The notes under the pieces: generated by a model
What the model was told of the DNA's origin: nothing
Databases searched by the model: none
Seen by the model: the letters and a program-made list of their open reading frames with translations, nothing else
Program-made: the position numbers and the translations under genes
DNA from: Methylobacterium sp. J-077
GTDB lineage: Bacteria > Pseudomonadota > Alphaproteobacteria > Rhizobiales > Beijerinckiaceae
Reading direction: 5' to 3'
DNA length: 64,000 nucleotides
Assembly (NCBI RefSeq): GCF_022829365.1
Contig: NZ_JAKSYJ010000093.1
Location: forward strand, 124,001 to 188,000
Part shown: positions 50,424 to 59,885 of the stretch, piece after piece
Layout of the letters: every line of letters begins with the position of its first letter
Numbering within the stretch: the first letter of the stretch is position 1

Positions 50424-53399
50424 TTGGGTATCGTGTCATCGACCTATGTCGGACGATCGGTGGAGCGCGTCGAGGATGCCGGCTTGCTCTCCGGGCTCGG
50501 CCGCTACATCGACGACCTCGGCACGCGGCCCGGCACGCTGCAGGCGGCGATCCTGCGCTCGCCCCACGCCCATGCGGACATCCTTGGCATCGACGTCCAG
50601 GCGGCCAAGGCGCTGCCCGGCGTCACCGCCGTGGTCACGGGCCGGGACCTCGACGCCGTCACGACCGGCCTCGTCCCGGCCTTGCGGGCGGCCGTCGATG
50701 CCCGCGCCATCGCGGTGGACCGGGTGCGTTATGTCGGCGAGCCCGTCGCCATCGTCGTCGCCCGCGACCGCTACCTCGCGGAGGACGGCTGCGACCTGAT
50801 CGAGGTGCAGTACCGGGTGCGCCCCGCGGTGGTTGACCCGCTGTCGGCCCTCGCCCCCGACAGCGAGATCCTGCACGAGGGCGTCGGCGTCAATTGCGTC
50901 AGCGACCGCCGCTTCCGCTACGGCGAGCCCGAGGCGGCCTTCGCGGACAGCCCGCACAGCCTGTCCGTGACCGTGCGCTACCCGCGCAACACAGGCTCGC
51001 CGATGGAGACCTACGGCGTCGTCGCCTCCTACGATCCCACCGACGATTCCTACGACGTGCTGGCGAACTTCCAGGGGCCGTTCAGCATCCACGCGGTGGT
51101 GGCCCGGGCGCTGAAGGTGCCGGGCAACCGCCTGCGCCTGCGCACGCCCCCCGATTCCGGCGGCAGCTTCGGAGTGAAGCAGGGCGTCGCGCCCTACGCC
51201 GTGCTGATCGCCGCCACGGCGCGCCTCGTCGGCCAGCCGGTGAAGTGGATCGAGGATCGGCTGGAGCACCTCTCGGCCTCCGTCTCTGCCACGAACCGGG
51301 TCACGACCCTCCAGGCCGCCTTCGACGCAGATGGGCGCGTCACCGCGCTCGACTGGGATCAGGTCGAGGATTGCGGCGCCTACCTGCGGGCGCCCGAACC
51401 CGCCACGCTCTACCGGATGCACGGCAACCTCACCGGCGCCTACGCCATCCGCAATGTCGCCGTGCGCAACCGGGTGGTGCTGACCAACAAGACGCCGACC
51501 GGCCTCGTGCGCGGCTTCGGCGGGCCGCAGGTCTACTATCCGCTCGAACGGCTGATGCAGCGCATCGCGCTGACGCTGGGCCTCGATCCCTTCGCGGTGA
51601 TCCGCCGGAATCTGATTCCGGCCGACGCCTTCCCCTATCGCACCGCGACCGGCGCCCTCTACGATTCCGGCGATTACCAGCGCGCCCTCGACGAAGCCAC
51701 CCGGGACGGCGGGCTCGATGAGCTGAAGCGGCGGCGGGATGCCGCCCGTGCCGAGGGCCGCCTCTATGGGATCGGCCTCACGGCGGCGGTCGAGCCCAGC
51801 GTCTCCAACATGGGCTACATCACCACTGTGCTGACGGCGGAGGAACGCGCCAAGGCCGGGCCCAAGAACGGCGCGCAATCGACCGCCACCATCACCCTCG
51901 ATCCCGTCGGCTCGGTGACGGTGCAGGTCGCGTCAGTGCCCCAGGGGCAAGGTCACCGGACGGTGCTCGCCCAGGTGGTGGCCGACGTGCTCGGCCTCCC
52001 GATGGAGCAGATCCGCGTTACCGCCGACCTCGATACCGCCAAGGATGCGTGGTCCATCGCCTCGGGCAACTACGCGAGCCGCTTCGCTGCCGCCGTGGCT
52101 GGGGTCGCGCACCTCGCCGCCACCCGCCTGCGCGACAGGCTCGCGCGGATCGCGGCGGCGCAGCTGAACCTGCGTCCCGAGGACTTGCTCTTCGCGGGCG
52201 GTCGCATCGCCTCGCGATTGAACCCGGACGCGGGCCTGCCCTTCGCGCGGGTGGCCGCCACGAGCCACTGGTCGCCGGGCCTCGTGCCCGAGGATCTCGG
52301 CGCGGTGATCCGCGAGACGGTGTTCTGGACACCCCCGGAATTGACGGCGCCGGACGCCGAGGACCACATCAACTCCTCCCTCTGCCACGGCTTCATCTTC
52401 GACATCTGCGGCCTGGAGATCGACCGGGTCACCGGCAAGATCATCATCGATCGCTACGTCTCGATGCACGATTGCGGGCGCATCTTGCACCCGGGCATGG
52501 TCGAGGGGCAGGTGCGCGGCGGCTTCGCGCAGGCGCTCGGCGCGGCGGTCTTCGAGGAACTTTCCTACGGCGACGATGGCGCTTTCCTGTCCGGAACCTT
52601 CGCCGATTACCTGCTGCCCACCGCGACCGAGGTGCCGGATCTACGCATCCTGCACGTCGAGAGTCCGTCGCCCTTCACGCCGCTCGGCGCCAAGGGAGTC
52701 GGCGAGGGCAACTGCATGTCGACGCCGGTCTGCCTCGCCAACGCGGTGGCCGACGCGCTGGGCATCGAGGCCATCGACCTGCCCCTGACCCCCGCCAAGC
52801 TCGCTGCCCTCGCGGCGGGCGGGGAGGAACGAGCGCCCCCCGCCGGCCACTCTGCACCGAAGCCCGCCACGAAGGCGGGCGACCGCACCCTGCGCGGGGA
52901 GGGCTCGGCCGCCGTCACGGCTCCGCCGGAGACGGTCTGGGCGATGCTCCTCGACCCGGACGTGCTCGCCTCCGTCATCCCCGGTTCGCACGGGGTGCGG
53001 AAGCTCTCCAGTACAAAGTTCCAGGCCGACGTCACCCTCGGCGTCGGCCCGGTGAAGGGCCGCTACAAGGCCGAGGTCACCCTCAGCGATCTCGATGAGC
53101 CCCGGGCGGTAACGCTCACCGGCACGGTGACGGGTGGCCTCGGCAGCGGCGGCGGCACCGGCCGCCTGACCCTGGAGCCCGACGGCGCCGGGGGGACGCG
53201 GATCGCCTACGTCTACGAGGCGGCGGTGGGCGGCAAGGTCGCGGCGGTGGGCGGGCGCCTCCTCGACGGAGCCGCGCGGGTGATCATCGGCGGGTTCTTC
53301 ACGGCCCTGGCTCGCCGAGCCGGCGGGTCCGGCGAGCGCAGGCTCCGCCTCCCGGCCGCCCTGCGATGGCTCCTCGCGCGCCTGGGAGTGTCCGCATGA
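50424..53399 (+). CDS. hmfA: 2-Furoyl-CoA dehydrogenase, molybdenum large subunit, with C-terminal SRPBCC domain
   Basis: A 991-residue protein of the xanthine dehydrogenase large-subunit family. I take the TTG at 50424 as start because GGAGG lies seven bases upstream. Residues ~10-800 hold the Mo-cofactor domains, with GGSFGVKQG, GLVRGFGGPQVYYPLERL and the catalytic Glu of GAKGVGEGN (~residue 760). The AYRCSFR signature of CO dehydrogenase is absent. Residues ~820-970 are a SRPBCC/CoxG-like domain (AVTAPPETVWAMLLDPDVLASVIPG). With HmfB and HmfC it would hydroxylate 2-furoyl-CoA. Assignment rests on the cluster context. Confidence 0.88.
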   Translation: MGIVSSTYVGRSVERVEDAGLLSGLGRYIDDLGTRPGTLQAAILRSPHAHADILGIDVQAAKALPGVTAVVTGRDLDAVTTGLVPALRAAVDARAIAVDRVRYVGEPVAIVVARDRYLAEDGCDLIEVQYRVRPAVVDPLSALAPDSEILHEGVGVNCVSDRRFRYGEPEAAFADSPHSLSVTVRYPRNTGSPMETYGVVASYDPTDDSYDVLANFQGPFSIHAVVARALKVPGNRLRLRTPPDSGGSFGVKQGVAPYAVLIAATARLVGQPVKWIEDRLEHLSASVSATNRVTTLQAAFDADGRVTALDWDQVEDCGAYLRAPEPATLYRMHGNLTGAYAIRNVAVRNRVVLTNKTPTGLVRGFGGPQVYYPLERLMQRIALTLGLDPFAVIRRNLIPADAFPYRTATGALYDSGDYQRALDEATRDGGLDELKRRRDAARAEGRLYGIGLTAAVEPSVSNMGYITTVLTAEERAKAGPKNGAQSTATITLDPVGSVTVQVASVPQGQGHRTVLAQVVADVLGLPMEQIRVTADLDTAKDAWSIASGNYASRFAAAVAGVAHLAATRLRDRLARIAAAQLNLRPEDLLFAGGRIASRLNPDAGLPFARVAATSHWSPGLVPEDLGAVIRETVFWTPPELTAPDAEDHINSSLCHGFIFDICGLEIDRVTGKIIIDRYVSMHDCGRILHPGMVEGQVRGGFAQALGAAVFEELSYGDDGAFLSGTFADYLLPTATEVPDLRILHVESPSPFTPLGAKGVGEGNCMSTPVCLANAVADALGIEAIDLPLTPAKLAALAAGGEERAPPAGHSAPKPATKAGDRTLRGEGSAAVTAPPETVWAMLLDPDVLASVIPGSHGVRKLSSTKFQADVTLGVGPVKGRYKAEVTLSDLDEPRAVTLTGTVTGGLGSGGGTGRLTLEPDGAGGTRIAYVYEAAVGGKVAAVGGRLLDGAARVIIGGFFTALARRAGGSGERRLRLPAALRWLLARLGVSA

Positions 53400-54259
53400 A
53401 GCCCGCGCCCTTCGCCTATCTGCGCGCTACGTCCCTGGACGACGCCTTGGAAGCCCTGCGCCAGCACGGCCCCGAGGCCCGGATCATCGCGGGCGGCCAG
53501 TCCCTGATGCCGATGCTCAACATGCGGCTGACGAAGCCCACCGTGCTCGTCGACGTGATGCGCATCCCCGCTCTCAAAGAGCCCCGTCTCGACAAGGGGG
53601 CTCTCGTCATCCCGGCGGGCGTGCGGCAGGCGATCTTGCTCGACCGGCCAGAGCTTGCCCGGGACCTGCCGCTGCTGGCCGCCGCCCTGCCGTGGGTCGG
53701 GCACATCCAGACCCGGGCACGGGGGACTCTGTGCGGCTCCGTCGCCCATGCCGACCCGAGCGCGGAAATCCCCCTCTGCCTCGTGGCGCTGCAGGGCGAG
53801 ATTCACCTACGCAGCCGCCGGAAAGTCCGGCGCGTGGCGGCCGAGGACTTCTTCACCGGCATGATGGTCACCGACCGGGCCGACGATGAGATGATTGAGG
53901 CCATCGCCTATCCCCTCCGCCGGGAGGGCGCCGGCACCGCCTTCGCCGAGGTGGGGCGTCGGCACGGCGACTACGCCATCGTCGCCTGCGCGGCGATCGT
54001 GGACGGCACCCGGATGCGGCTCGCCGTCGGCGGCGTCGCGGACCGGCCCACCGCCCGTGACTTCCCCCACCTCGCCGGCTCGGCGCTGGACGATGCTCTG
54101 AACACCTTCGCCTGGGACCTCGGCGCGGGGGACGATCTCCATGGCACTGCCCGCTACCGCCGCGACCTCGTGCGGAGTCTCGGCCGCCGGGTGCTGGAGG
54201 AAGCGGCAAGGGCCGCAAGAGGCGACACCCATCAGGAGGCCGTGCCATGCCACAGCTAG
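53396..54259 (+). CDS. hmfB: 2-Furoyl-CoA dehydrogenase, FAD subunit
   Basis: A 287-residue FAD-binding subunit of the CoxM/XdhB type. The ATG overlaps the hmfA stop by four bases. FAD-binding segments are ARIIAGGQSLMPMLNMRL and RARGTLCGSVAHADPSAEIP. It carries electrons from the Mo subunit's iron-sulfur clusters to the final acceptor. It overlaps hmfC by 13 bases. Confidence 0.9.
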   Translation: MKPAPFAYLRATSLDDALEALRQHGPEARIIAGGQSLMPMLNMRLTKPTVLVDVMRIPALKEPRLDKGALVIPAGVRQAILLDRPELARDLPLLAAALPWVGHIQTRARGTLCGSVAHADPSAEIPLCLVALQGEIHLRSRRKVRRVAAEDFFTGMMVTDRADDEMIEAIAYPLRREGAGTAFAEVGRRHGDYAIVACAAIVDGTRMRLAVGGVADRPTARDFPHLAGSALDDALNTFAWDLGAGDDLHGTARYRRDLVRSLGRRVLEEAARAARGDTHQEAVPCHS

Positions 54260-54780
54260 ACGCGAAGGGCCGTCACACGGTGGCTTTCACCCTCAACGGG
54301 CGCGAGACCACGGTCGAGGTCGAGACCCGCACCCTGCTGACCGACGCCCTGCGCCACGGGCTCGGGGCCACGGGCACGCATGTCGGCTGCGAGCACGGCG
54401 TCTGCGGCGCCTGCACGGTGTCCATCGACGGGGTGCCCGCCCGGGCCTGCCTGACGCTGGCCGTGGGGGTTGAGGGCTGCGCCGTGCGGACCGTCGAGGG
54501 TCTGGCTCCGGAGCCCGGCCGGCTCGGAGTGCTGCAGGCGGCCTTCCGGCGGCGGCACGCCCTGCAATGCGGCTTCTGCACCGCCGGCATCCTGATGTCG
54601 CTCGATGCCTATCTCGTGCTTCGGCCGAACCCGTCGCGCCGGGAGATCACGGAAGTGATCGGCGGCCATCTCTGCCGCTGCACCGGCTACGCGCCGATCA
54701 TTGAGGCCGCCCTGGAGGCGGCTGCGGAACTCAGGGGCGACATCCCGGCCCCGTCATCCCCGGAGGCCGCCCATGCTTGA
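54247..54780 (+). CDS. hmfC: 2-Furoyl-CoA dehydrogenase, 2Fe-2S subunit
   Basis: A 177-residue iron-sulfur subunit. The first cluster is bound by Cys48, Cys53, Cys56 and Cys68 (GCEHGVCGACTV); the second by Cys108, Cys111, Cys143 and Cys145 (QCGFCTAG, HLCRCTGY). All eight ligands are present. It forms the electron path between HmfA and HmfB and overlaps the hmfD start by eight bases. Confidence 0.92.
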   Translation: MPQLDAKGRHTVAFTLNGRETTVEVETRTLLTDALRHGLGATGTHVGCEHGVCGACTVSIDGVPARACLTLAVGVEGCAVRTVEGLAPEPGRLGVLQAAFRRRHALQCGFCTAGILMSLDAYLVLRPNPSRREITEVIGGHLCRCTGYAPIIEAALEAAAELRGDIPAPSSPEAAHA

Positions 54781-56332
54781 TCTCGGCACCAGCTTCCTTG
54801 CGAGCGTCTCCCGCGATCCCCGCGCCCTGGCCCTTGTCGATGGGCAGACCCGGCTGACCTACACGGAGTGGTTCGCGGTGATCTCCGCGACGGTCGCGGG
54901 GCTCGACCGGCTCGGGCTGAAGCCCGGCGACCACCTCGTCACGGTCCTTCAGAACCGGCACGAGGCGGCGACCCTGCACTGGGCCTGCCAGTTCGCGGGT
55001 ATCGTGATCACGCCGATCAACTGGCGGGCCAAGGCCGAGGAGATCGATTTCGCGATCGAGAACGCGCAAGCCCGCGCCATCGCCTACGAACCGGTCTCGA
55101 CCGGGAGCCTGCGGGATAGCGCGGCGTCGCAGCGGATACCGCGCATCGCCGTCGGCACGCCACTCGGCCCCGGCGAGACCGCCTTCGCCGACCTCGCCGC
55201 CACCGAAGGCCCCCCGGCGACGCCCCGGGTCGACGCGGAGGCGATCTCGCTGATGCTCTACACCTCTGGCACCACCGCCAAGCCCAAGGGGGTCCCACGG
55301 CGACACCGGGCGGAGCGGGCGGCGGCGCTCGCCCACGTGGCGCAGAACCTCTACGGGCGTGGCGAGCGGACGCTCGGCGTCATGCCGCTCTACCACACGA
55401 TGGGAGTGCGCTCGCTCCTCGCCATGTCGCTGATCGGCGGGACCTTCGTCTGCCTGCCGCGCTTCGACGTGGCCGGGGCGCTGCGGCTGATCGCGGCCGA
55501 GCGGATCACCAACCTCTACCTCGTGCCGACCCTCTATCACGACCTCGTGCACCACCGGGATTTCCCGGCGACCGACACGACCTCCGTGCGCAAGCTCGGC
55601 TTCGCCGGAGCGCCGATGACGGACGGCCTGCTCGCCCGCCTGACCGAGGCGTTCCGGCCGGACCTGTTCGTCAACCATTACGGCTCTTCGGAGGTCTACA
55701 CCTTCACGATCAACCACGAGGCGGCGGTGAAACCCGGCTCGGCCGGGCGGGCGGGCCTCAACACCATGGTGCGTGTCGTGCCCATGGGGGACGACTTAGG
55801 CCGAACCGCCGCGCCGGGCGAGGAGGGCGAGATCGCCGTCATCGCCAAGGGCGACGAAGCCTTCGAGGGCTACTGGCATCGCCCCGAGGCCGACGCCAAG
55901 GCCTTTCGCGACGGCTGGTACTTCACCGGCGATACCGGCTTCGCCGACGCCGATGGCGACCTCTACGTCACCGGCCGGGTCGACGACATGATCATCACCG
56001 GGGGCGAGAATGTCTCGCCCGTCGAGATCGAGAGTCGCCTGTCCCTGCATCCGGCTGTGTCCGAGGTCGCCGTCGTGGGCTTGCCCGACGAGCGCTGGGG
56101 CCGGATCGTCGCGGCCTTCATCAAGCGGAGCGGTAGCACCGACGAAGCGGCGCTCGACGCCCATTGCCGGGCGGGCGGCCTGCCGAGTCACAAGCTGCCG
56201 CGCCGCTACGTCTTCGTGGACGAGATCCCGAAATCGCCGGTCGGCAAGCTGCTGCGCCGTCAGCTCGTGGCCGGCGAGTACGTGCCCGAGGGCGAGGCCG
56301 AGCCCCGCGCCGAAGGCCACGAGGCCGCCTGA
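54773..56332 (+). CDS. hmfD: 2-Furoyl-CoA synthetase (AMP-dependent acyl-CoA ligase)
   Basis: A 519-residue adenylate-forming ligase starting at MLDLGTSFLASVSRDPR, with GGAGG upstream. Motifs are LYTSGTTAKPKGVP (P-loop), the YGSSE segment, WYFTGDTGFADADGDLYVTGRVDDMIITGGENVSPVEIE and PKSPVGKLLRRQL with the catalytic Lys. It activates an aromatic acid to the CoA ester. 2-Furoate is inferred from the neighbouring genes; from sequence alone, benzoate- or cyclohexanecarboxylate-type substrates cannot be excluded. Confidence 0.85.
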   Translation: MLDLGTSFLASVSRDPRALALVDGQTRLTYTEWFAVISATVAGLDRLGLKPGDHLVTVLQNRHEAATLHWACQFAGIVITPINWRAKAEEIDFAIENAQARAIAYEPVSTGSLRDSAASQRIPRIAVGTPLGPGETAFADLAATEGPPATPRVDAEAISLMLYTSGTTAKPKGVPRRHRAERAAALAHVAQNLYGRGERTLGVMPLYHTMGVRSLLAMSLIGGTFVCLPRFDVAGALRLIAAERITNLYLVPTLYHDLVHHRDFPATDTTSVRKLGFAGAPMTDGLLARLTEAFRPDLFVNHYGSSEVYTFTINHEAAVKPGSAGRAGLNTMVRVVPMGDDLGRTAAPGEEGEIAVIAKGDEAFEGYWHRPEADAKAFRDGWYFTGDTGFADADGDLYVTGRVDDMIITGGENVSPVEIESRLSLHPAVSEVAVVGLPDERWGRIVAAFIKRSGSTDEAALDAHCRAGGLPSHKLPRRYVFVDEIPKSPVGKLLRRQLVAGEYVPEGEAEPRAEGHEAA

Positions 56333-56367
56333 CACCCCCCAACGAATTTCAGCGAGAGCCCAGCCCC

Positions 56368-57174
56368 ATGACGAGTGACACCCCCACCATCGACCCGCGC
56401 CTGACGAACCTCGACGGCTTCCGCGTCGAGATCGACACCGAGCGCGAGCGTGCCGACGTGATTCTGGCGCGACCGCCGATGAACGTCATCGCGATGCCCC
56501 AGCGTGACGAGATCAGGAAGGTGTTCGAGGCGCTGGACGAGGATCCCCGCGTGCGGGTCATCGTCCTGCGGGCGGAGGGCGAGCACTTCTCGTCGGGGGG
56601 CTACATCAAGGGCTTCCTCGACGCCTCGCCCGAACACGTCTCGAAGCTCGCCTGGAACATGGCGGCGCCGGCCCGCTGCTCGAAGCCCGTCATCGCCGCC
56701 AACCGTGGCTACACGTTCGGGGTCGGCTTCGAGATCTCCCTGGCCTGCGACTTCCGCATCGTCTCCGAGACCTGCCGCTATGCGCTTCCCGAACAGAAGC
56801 TCGGCCAGATCCCCGGTTCCGGCGGCTCGGCCCGGCTCCAGAAGATCGTCGGTATCACGCGGACGAAGGACATCGTGATGCGCTCGAAGCGCATCCCCGG
56901 CCGGCAGGCCCTCGACTGGGGCATCGCCACCGAATGCGTGCCCGACGCGGACCTGGAGAAGGCCACCGACGCCCTCGTGGAGGAGCTGCGCGCCTTCTCG
57001 CCCATCGCCCAGCGCACTGCCAAGAAGCTCCTCAACGACACCGAGGACGCGAGCCTGTCCATCGCCATCGAGCTCGAGGGACACTGCTACAGCCGCCTGC
57101 GGCAGGCCGACGACTTCCGTGAGGGCGTCGAGGCGTTTCACGCCAAGCGCGCCCCGCGTTTCACCGGCTCCTAA
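56368..57174 (+). CDS. hmfE: Enoyl-CoA hydratase-family hydrolase (2-oxoglutaroyl-CoA hydrolase)
   Basis: A 268-residue crotonase-fold protein. It carries VRVIVLRAEGEHFSSGGYIKG, which forms part of the oxyanion hole, and ANRGYTFGVGFEISLACDFRIVSETCRYALPEQKLGQIPGSGGS. In the furoate pathway this enzyme acts on the ring-opened product to yield 2-oxoglutarate and CoA. The order hmfABCDE is complete and in the usual sequence. It starts 35 bases after hmfD. Confidence 0.87.
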   Translation: MTSDTPTIDPRLTNLDGFRVEIDTERERADVILARPPMNVIAMPQRDEIRKVFEALDEDPRVRVIVLRAEGEHFSSGGYIKGFLDASPEHVSKLAWNMAAPARCSKPVIAANRGYTFGVGFEISLACDFRIVSETCRYALPEQKLGQIPGSGGSARLQKIVGITRTKDIVMRSKRIPGRQALDWGIATECVPDADLEKATDALVEELRAFSPIAQRTAKKLLNDTEDASLSIAIELEGHCYSRLRQADDFREGVEAFHAKRAPRFTGS

Positions 57175-57348
57175 ACCCACCGCGCCGGGGGGCTGCAGGG
57201 CGGCTCCCCACACCCCCGTGACCCCCACGGCACCGCTTCGATCCCGCCCCGGCGGGACACGATGGCGCGCGCCCTAATGGCCCCCGTCCCGACCCAGAGC
57301 CCGAACCGGCCCCACCGCGGCAACGACCGCATCCCCCGGAGGAACCCC

Positions 57349-58698
57349 ATGCAGACCGCCGCAACCTTCGCATCCGATCCCCCCGCTCACGCCAAGCCCA
57401 CGGGCCGGCAAACGGCGACGGCCGCCATGGCCTCGCTGTTCGGCTGGGGGCTCGATCTCTTCGACCTGTTCATCCTGCTCTACGTGGCGCCCGTAGTCGG
57501 CGCCCTGTTCTTTCCGGCCGACAAGCCGATGCTGTCGCTGGCGGGAGCCTATGCCTCCTTCGCGGTCACGCTGCTGATCCGGCCCCTCGGCTCGGCCCTG
57601 TTCGGCTCCTATGCGGACCGGTTCGGCCGGCGCCGCGCGCTCATGGTGGCGGTGACCGGGGTCGGCCTGTCGACGGCAGTATTCGGCCTCCTGCCGACGG
57701 TCGGCCAGATCGGATGGCTCGCCACCGCGATCTTCCTGATCTTCCGCCTCGTCCAGGGCATCTTCGTCGGCGGCGTGGTCGCGGCGTCTCACACGATCGG
57801 GACGGAATCCGTACCGGAGCGATGGCGGGGGCTGATGTCCGGGGCGGTCGGCGGTGGCGGCTCGGCCATCGGCGGCCTGCTTGCCTCTCTGGTCTTCTAC
57901 ATCGTCTCGCTCATGGCGCCGGGAGAAGCCTTCACCGAGTGGGGCTGGCGGCTGATGTTCTTCTCGGGTCTGCTGACCTCGGTGATCGGCCTGATCCTCT
58001 TCCGCAATCTCGAGGAATCCCCGATCTTCAAGGATCTCCAGGCCCGGAAGGCGGCGCTCCGGGCGGGTGCTCCGGCGGAGGGCTCTCCGATCCGCTCCCT
58101 GTTCTCGCCGTCCAACCGGCGAAGCTTCGTGGTCGCGACGCTCATCTCCTTCGGCGGCGGCGCGGCCTACTACCTCACGTCCGGTTACCTGCCGACCCTC
58201 CTCAAGCTCGTCAACGGCGTGCCGAACGCCACCGCCTCGATGATCCTGATCGGCGCCAACGTCGCGGCGGCGATCGGCGCCTGCGGCATGGGCGAACTGA
58301 GCCAGCATATCGGGCGCAGACGGTCGTTCCTCGTAATGGGCGTCATCCGCCTGCTCGCTTTTCCCGCCCTGTTCCTGACCATGGCGAACACGACGAGCCT
58401 CGTTGGGGTCGCGGCCTGCGCCTTCCTGCTGGCGCTCATTGCCAACGCCAGCTACGGGCCGCTACTGATCTTCCTCAACGAAAAATTCCCGACGGCGGTG
58501 CGGGCCACGGGGACGGGCCTGACCTGGAACATCGGCTTCGCCCTCGGCGGCATGCTGCCGACGCTCGTCTCCCTCGTCGCCGACGGGCCGACGCAGATTC
58601 CGATGGTGCTGGCCGTCGTCATGACCGGCGTCACCCTGGTCTATCTCGTCGGTGCCTTCCTGACCAACGAGACGCAGGGCAATCTCGACCGGGCCTGA
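57349..58698 (+). CDS. MFS transporter, metabolite:proton symporter type (probable furoate uptake)
   Basis: A 449-residue protein with 12 likely membrane segments. The ATG at 57349 follows CGGAGGA. The first part carries WGLDLFDLFILLYVAPVVGALFF and the MFS loop RPLGSALFGSYADRFGRRRALM; later LGTESVPERWRG and FGRRR-like loops recur. This group moves aromatic and related acids with protons. Such a transporter accompanies known hmf clusters, so furoate or HMF acid is the likely cargo, but this is inferred. Confidence 0.87.
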   Translation: MQTAATFASDPPAHAKPTGRQTATAAMASLFGWGLDLFDLFILLYVAPVVGALFFPADKPMLSLAGAYASFAVTLLIRPLGSALFGSYADRFGRRRALMVAVTGVGLSTAVFGLLPTVGQIGWLATAIFLIFRLVQGIFVGGVVAASHTIGTESVPERWRGLMSGAVGGGGSAIGGLLASLVFYIVSLMAPGEAFTEWGWRLMFFSGLLTSVIGLILFRNLEESPIFKDLQARKAALRAGAPAEGSPIRSLFSPSNRRSFVVATLISFGGGAAYYLTSGYLPTLLKLVNGVPNATASMILIGANVAAAIGACGMGELSQHIGRRRSFLVMGVIRLLAFPALFLTMANTTSLVGVAACAFLLALIANASYGPLLIFLNEKFPTAVRATGTGLTWNIGFALGGMLPTLVSLVADGPTQIPMVLAVVMTGVTLVYLVGAFLTNETQGNLDRA

Positions 58699-58729
58699 CG
58701 ATACGGTTCTGCGCGGGCGGAGACCTCCC

Positions 58730-59197
58730 ATGACGAGTGATCCCCTCTGGAGCTTCGCCTGCGCGTTCTACGGCCGGCCCGGCGTCGCCGCGGCCTGCCT
58801 CGCGCTCCAGGACGAGGGCGGCGCCGATGTGCCCCTGCTCCTGTACCTGATCTGGTGCGGGAGGACCGGACGAAGGCTGGACGCCTCGGCGCTCGCCGGA
58901 GCGGAAGCCCGGATCGGAACCTGGCGCGGACAGGTGATTATTCCCTTACGGGCGATCCGCCGGGCGATGCGGTCGGACCTCATGCCGGGCCAGGGGACGG
59001 AGGTGCTCCGGGAGCGGATTAAGCTCGCGGAGATCGAGGCGGAGCGCCTCGCCCTCGCGGCTCTCTTCGAGGCCGCGCCGGTCCCGGATATGCCGGCGAG
59101 TTCGGGCGGCGAGGCGCTGGCCCTCTATGCCGCTCATCTCGGCCGGACCTGGCCGGAGGCACCGCTGCGGGTTCTCACGACGGCGCTGGAGGGCTGA
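58730..59197 (+). CDS. TIGR02444-family protein of unknown function
   Basis: A 155-residue protein starting MTSDPLWSFACAFYGRPGVAAACLALQDEGGADVPLLLYLIWCG, which is the TIGR02444 (DUF2390) pattern. No function is known for the family. It follows the MFS gene by 31 bases on the same strand, and its 3' end overlaps the convergent ubiX-type gene by 23 bases. Its placement inside the hmf cluster may be incidental. Confidence 0.85.
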   Translation: MTSDPLWSFACAFYGRPGVAAACLALQDEGGADVPLLLYLIWCGRTGRRLDASALAGAEARIGTWRGQVIIPLRAIRRAMRSDLMPGQGTEVLRERIKLAEIEAERLALAALFEAAPVPDMPASSGGEALALYAAHLGRTWPEAPLRVLTTALEG

Positions 59198-59777
59198 GCG
59201 CCGGTGAGCCTTCTCCGCTCCGCCAACGCCGGACGCCGGGTGCGTCGATGTCGAACAGGTCGAGAACCCGCCCAATCGTATGGTCCACCATTTCGGCGAG
59301 GCTCTCCGGACGCGCGTAGAAGGCCGGAACCGGCGGGGCGATGATCGCCCCCATTTCCGAGAGCGCCGTCATGGTGCGGAGGTGGCCGGTGTGGAGGGGG
59401 GTCTCCCGCACCATCAGGACGAGGCGGCGGCGCTCCTTCAGGGTCACGTCGGCGGCCCGCGTCAGCAGGCCGGATGTGACGCCGGTCGCGATCTCGGCCT
59501 GGCTTCGCATGGAGCAGGGCGCCACGACCATGCCGCGGGTCCGGAAGGATCCGGAGGCGATCGAGGCGCCGATGTCCCCCTGGGCGTAGGTCTTGGCGGC
59601 CAGGGCGCGGACGTCGGCGACCTTGAGGTCGGTTTCATGGGCCAGCGTCACCTCGGCCGAGCGCGACATCACGAGATGGGCCGGGATCGCGAGGTCGCTC
59701 AGGATTTCCAGGAGACGGATCCCATAGATCACCCCCGAAGCACCCGAGATGCCGACCACGAGGGGCAGCGGTGTCAT
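59175..59777 (-). CDS. hmfG: UbiX-type flavin prenyltransferase
   Basis: A 200-residue flavin prenyltransferase starting MTPLPLVVGISGASGVIYGIRLLE, with GGGAGGAACG upstream. The SGASG dimethylallyl-phosphate site and the CSMRSQAEIATGVTSGLLTRAADV segment are typical of UbiX. It makes prenylated FMN, the cofactor of UbiD decarboxylases such as the adjacent hmfF. In HMF clusters this gene is hmfG. It is transcribed away from hmfF, and its C-terminal end is slightly longer than usual (SGEGSPALSPPAPS). Confidence 0.9.
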   Translation of the reverse strand: MTPLPLVVGISGASGVIYGIRLLEILSDLAIPAHLVMSRSAEVTLAHETDLKVADVRALAAKTYAQGDIGASIASGSFRTRGMVVAPCSMRSQAEIATGVTSGLLTRAADVTLKERRRLVLMVRETPLHTGHLRTMTALSEMGAIIAPPVPAFYARPESLAEMVDHTIGRVLDLFDIDAPGVRRWRSGEGSPALSPPAPS

Positions 59778-59885
59778 CGTTCCTCCCGGCCGCAACGGGC
59801 GCGGCGACGTTTCCGGTGACAGTATCGGGGTGTGCTCGCTCGTGTCGAATAACGTCGGCTGATCGCTGCCATCAGTCCGGGGGGC

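Noticed and set aside
50436..51878. 480-codon minus-strand frame within hmfA
   Set aside because: It is an antisense shadow of a gene with clear Mo-enzyme motifs.
50424..54780. Aerobic carbon monoxide dehydrogenase (coxLMS)
   Set aside because: The AYRCSFR active-site signature is absent, replaced by an RGFGGPQ segment, and the neighbouring CoA ligase, crotonase-fold protein, UbiD, UbiX and GMC oxidase fit furoate breakdown.
50424..57174. 4-Hydroxybenzoyl-CoA reductase or benzoate pathway
   Set aside because: Those pathways do not come with a furan-type UbiD/UbiX/GMC set and AraC plus LysR regulators in this order.
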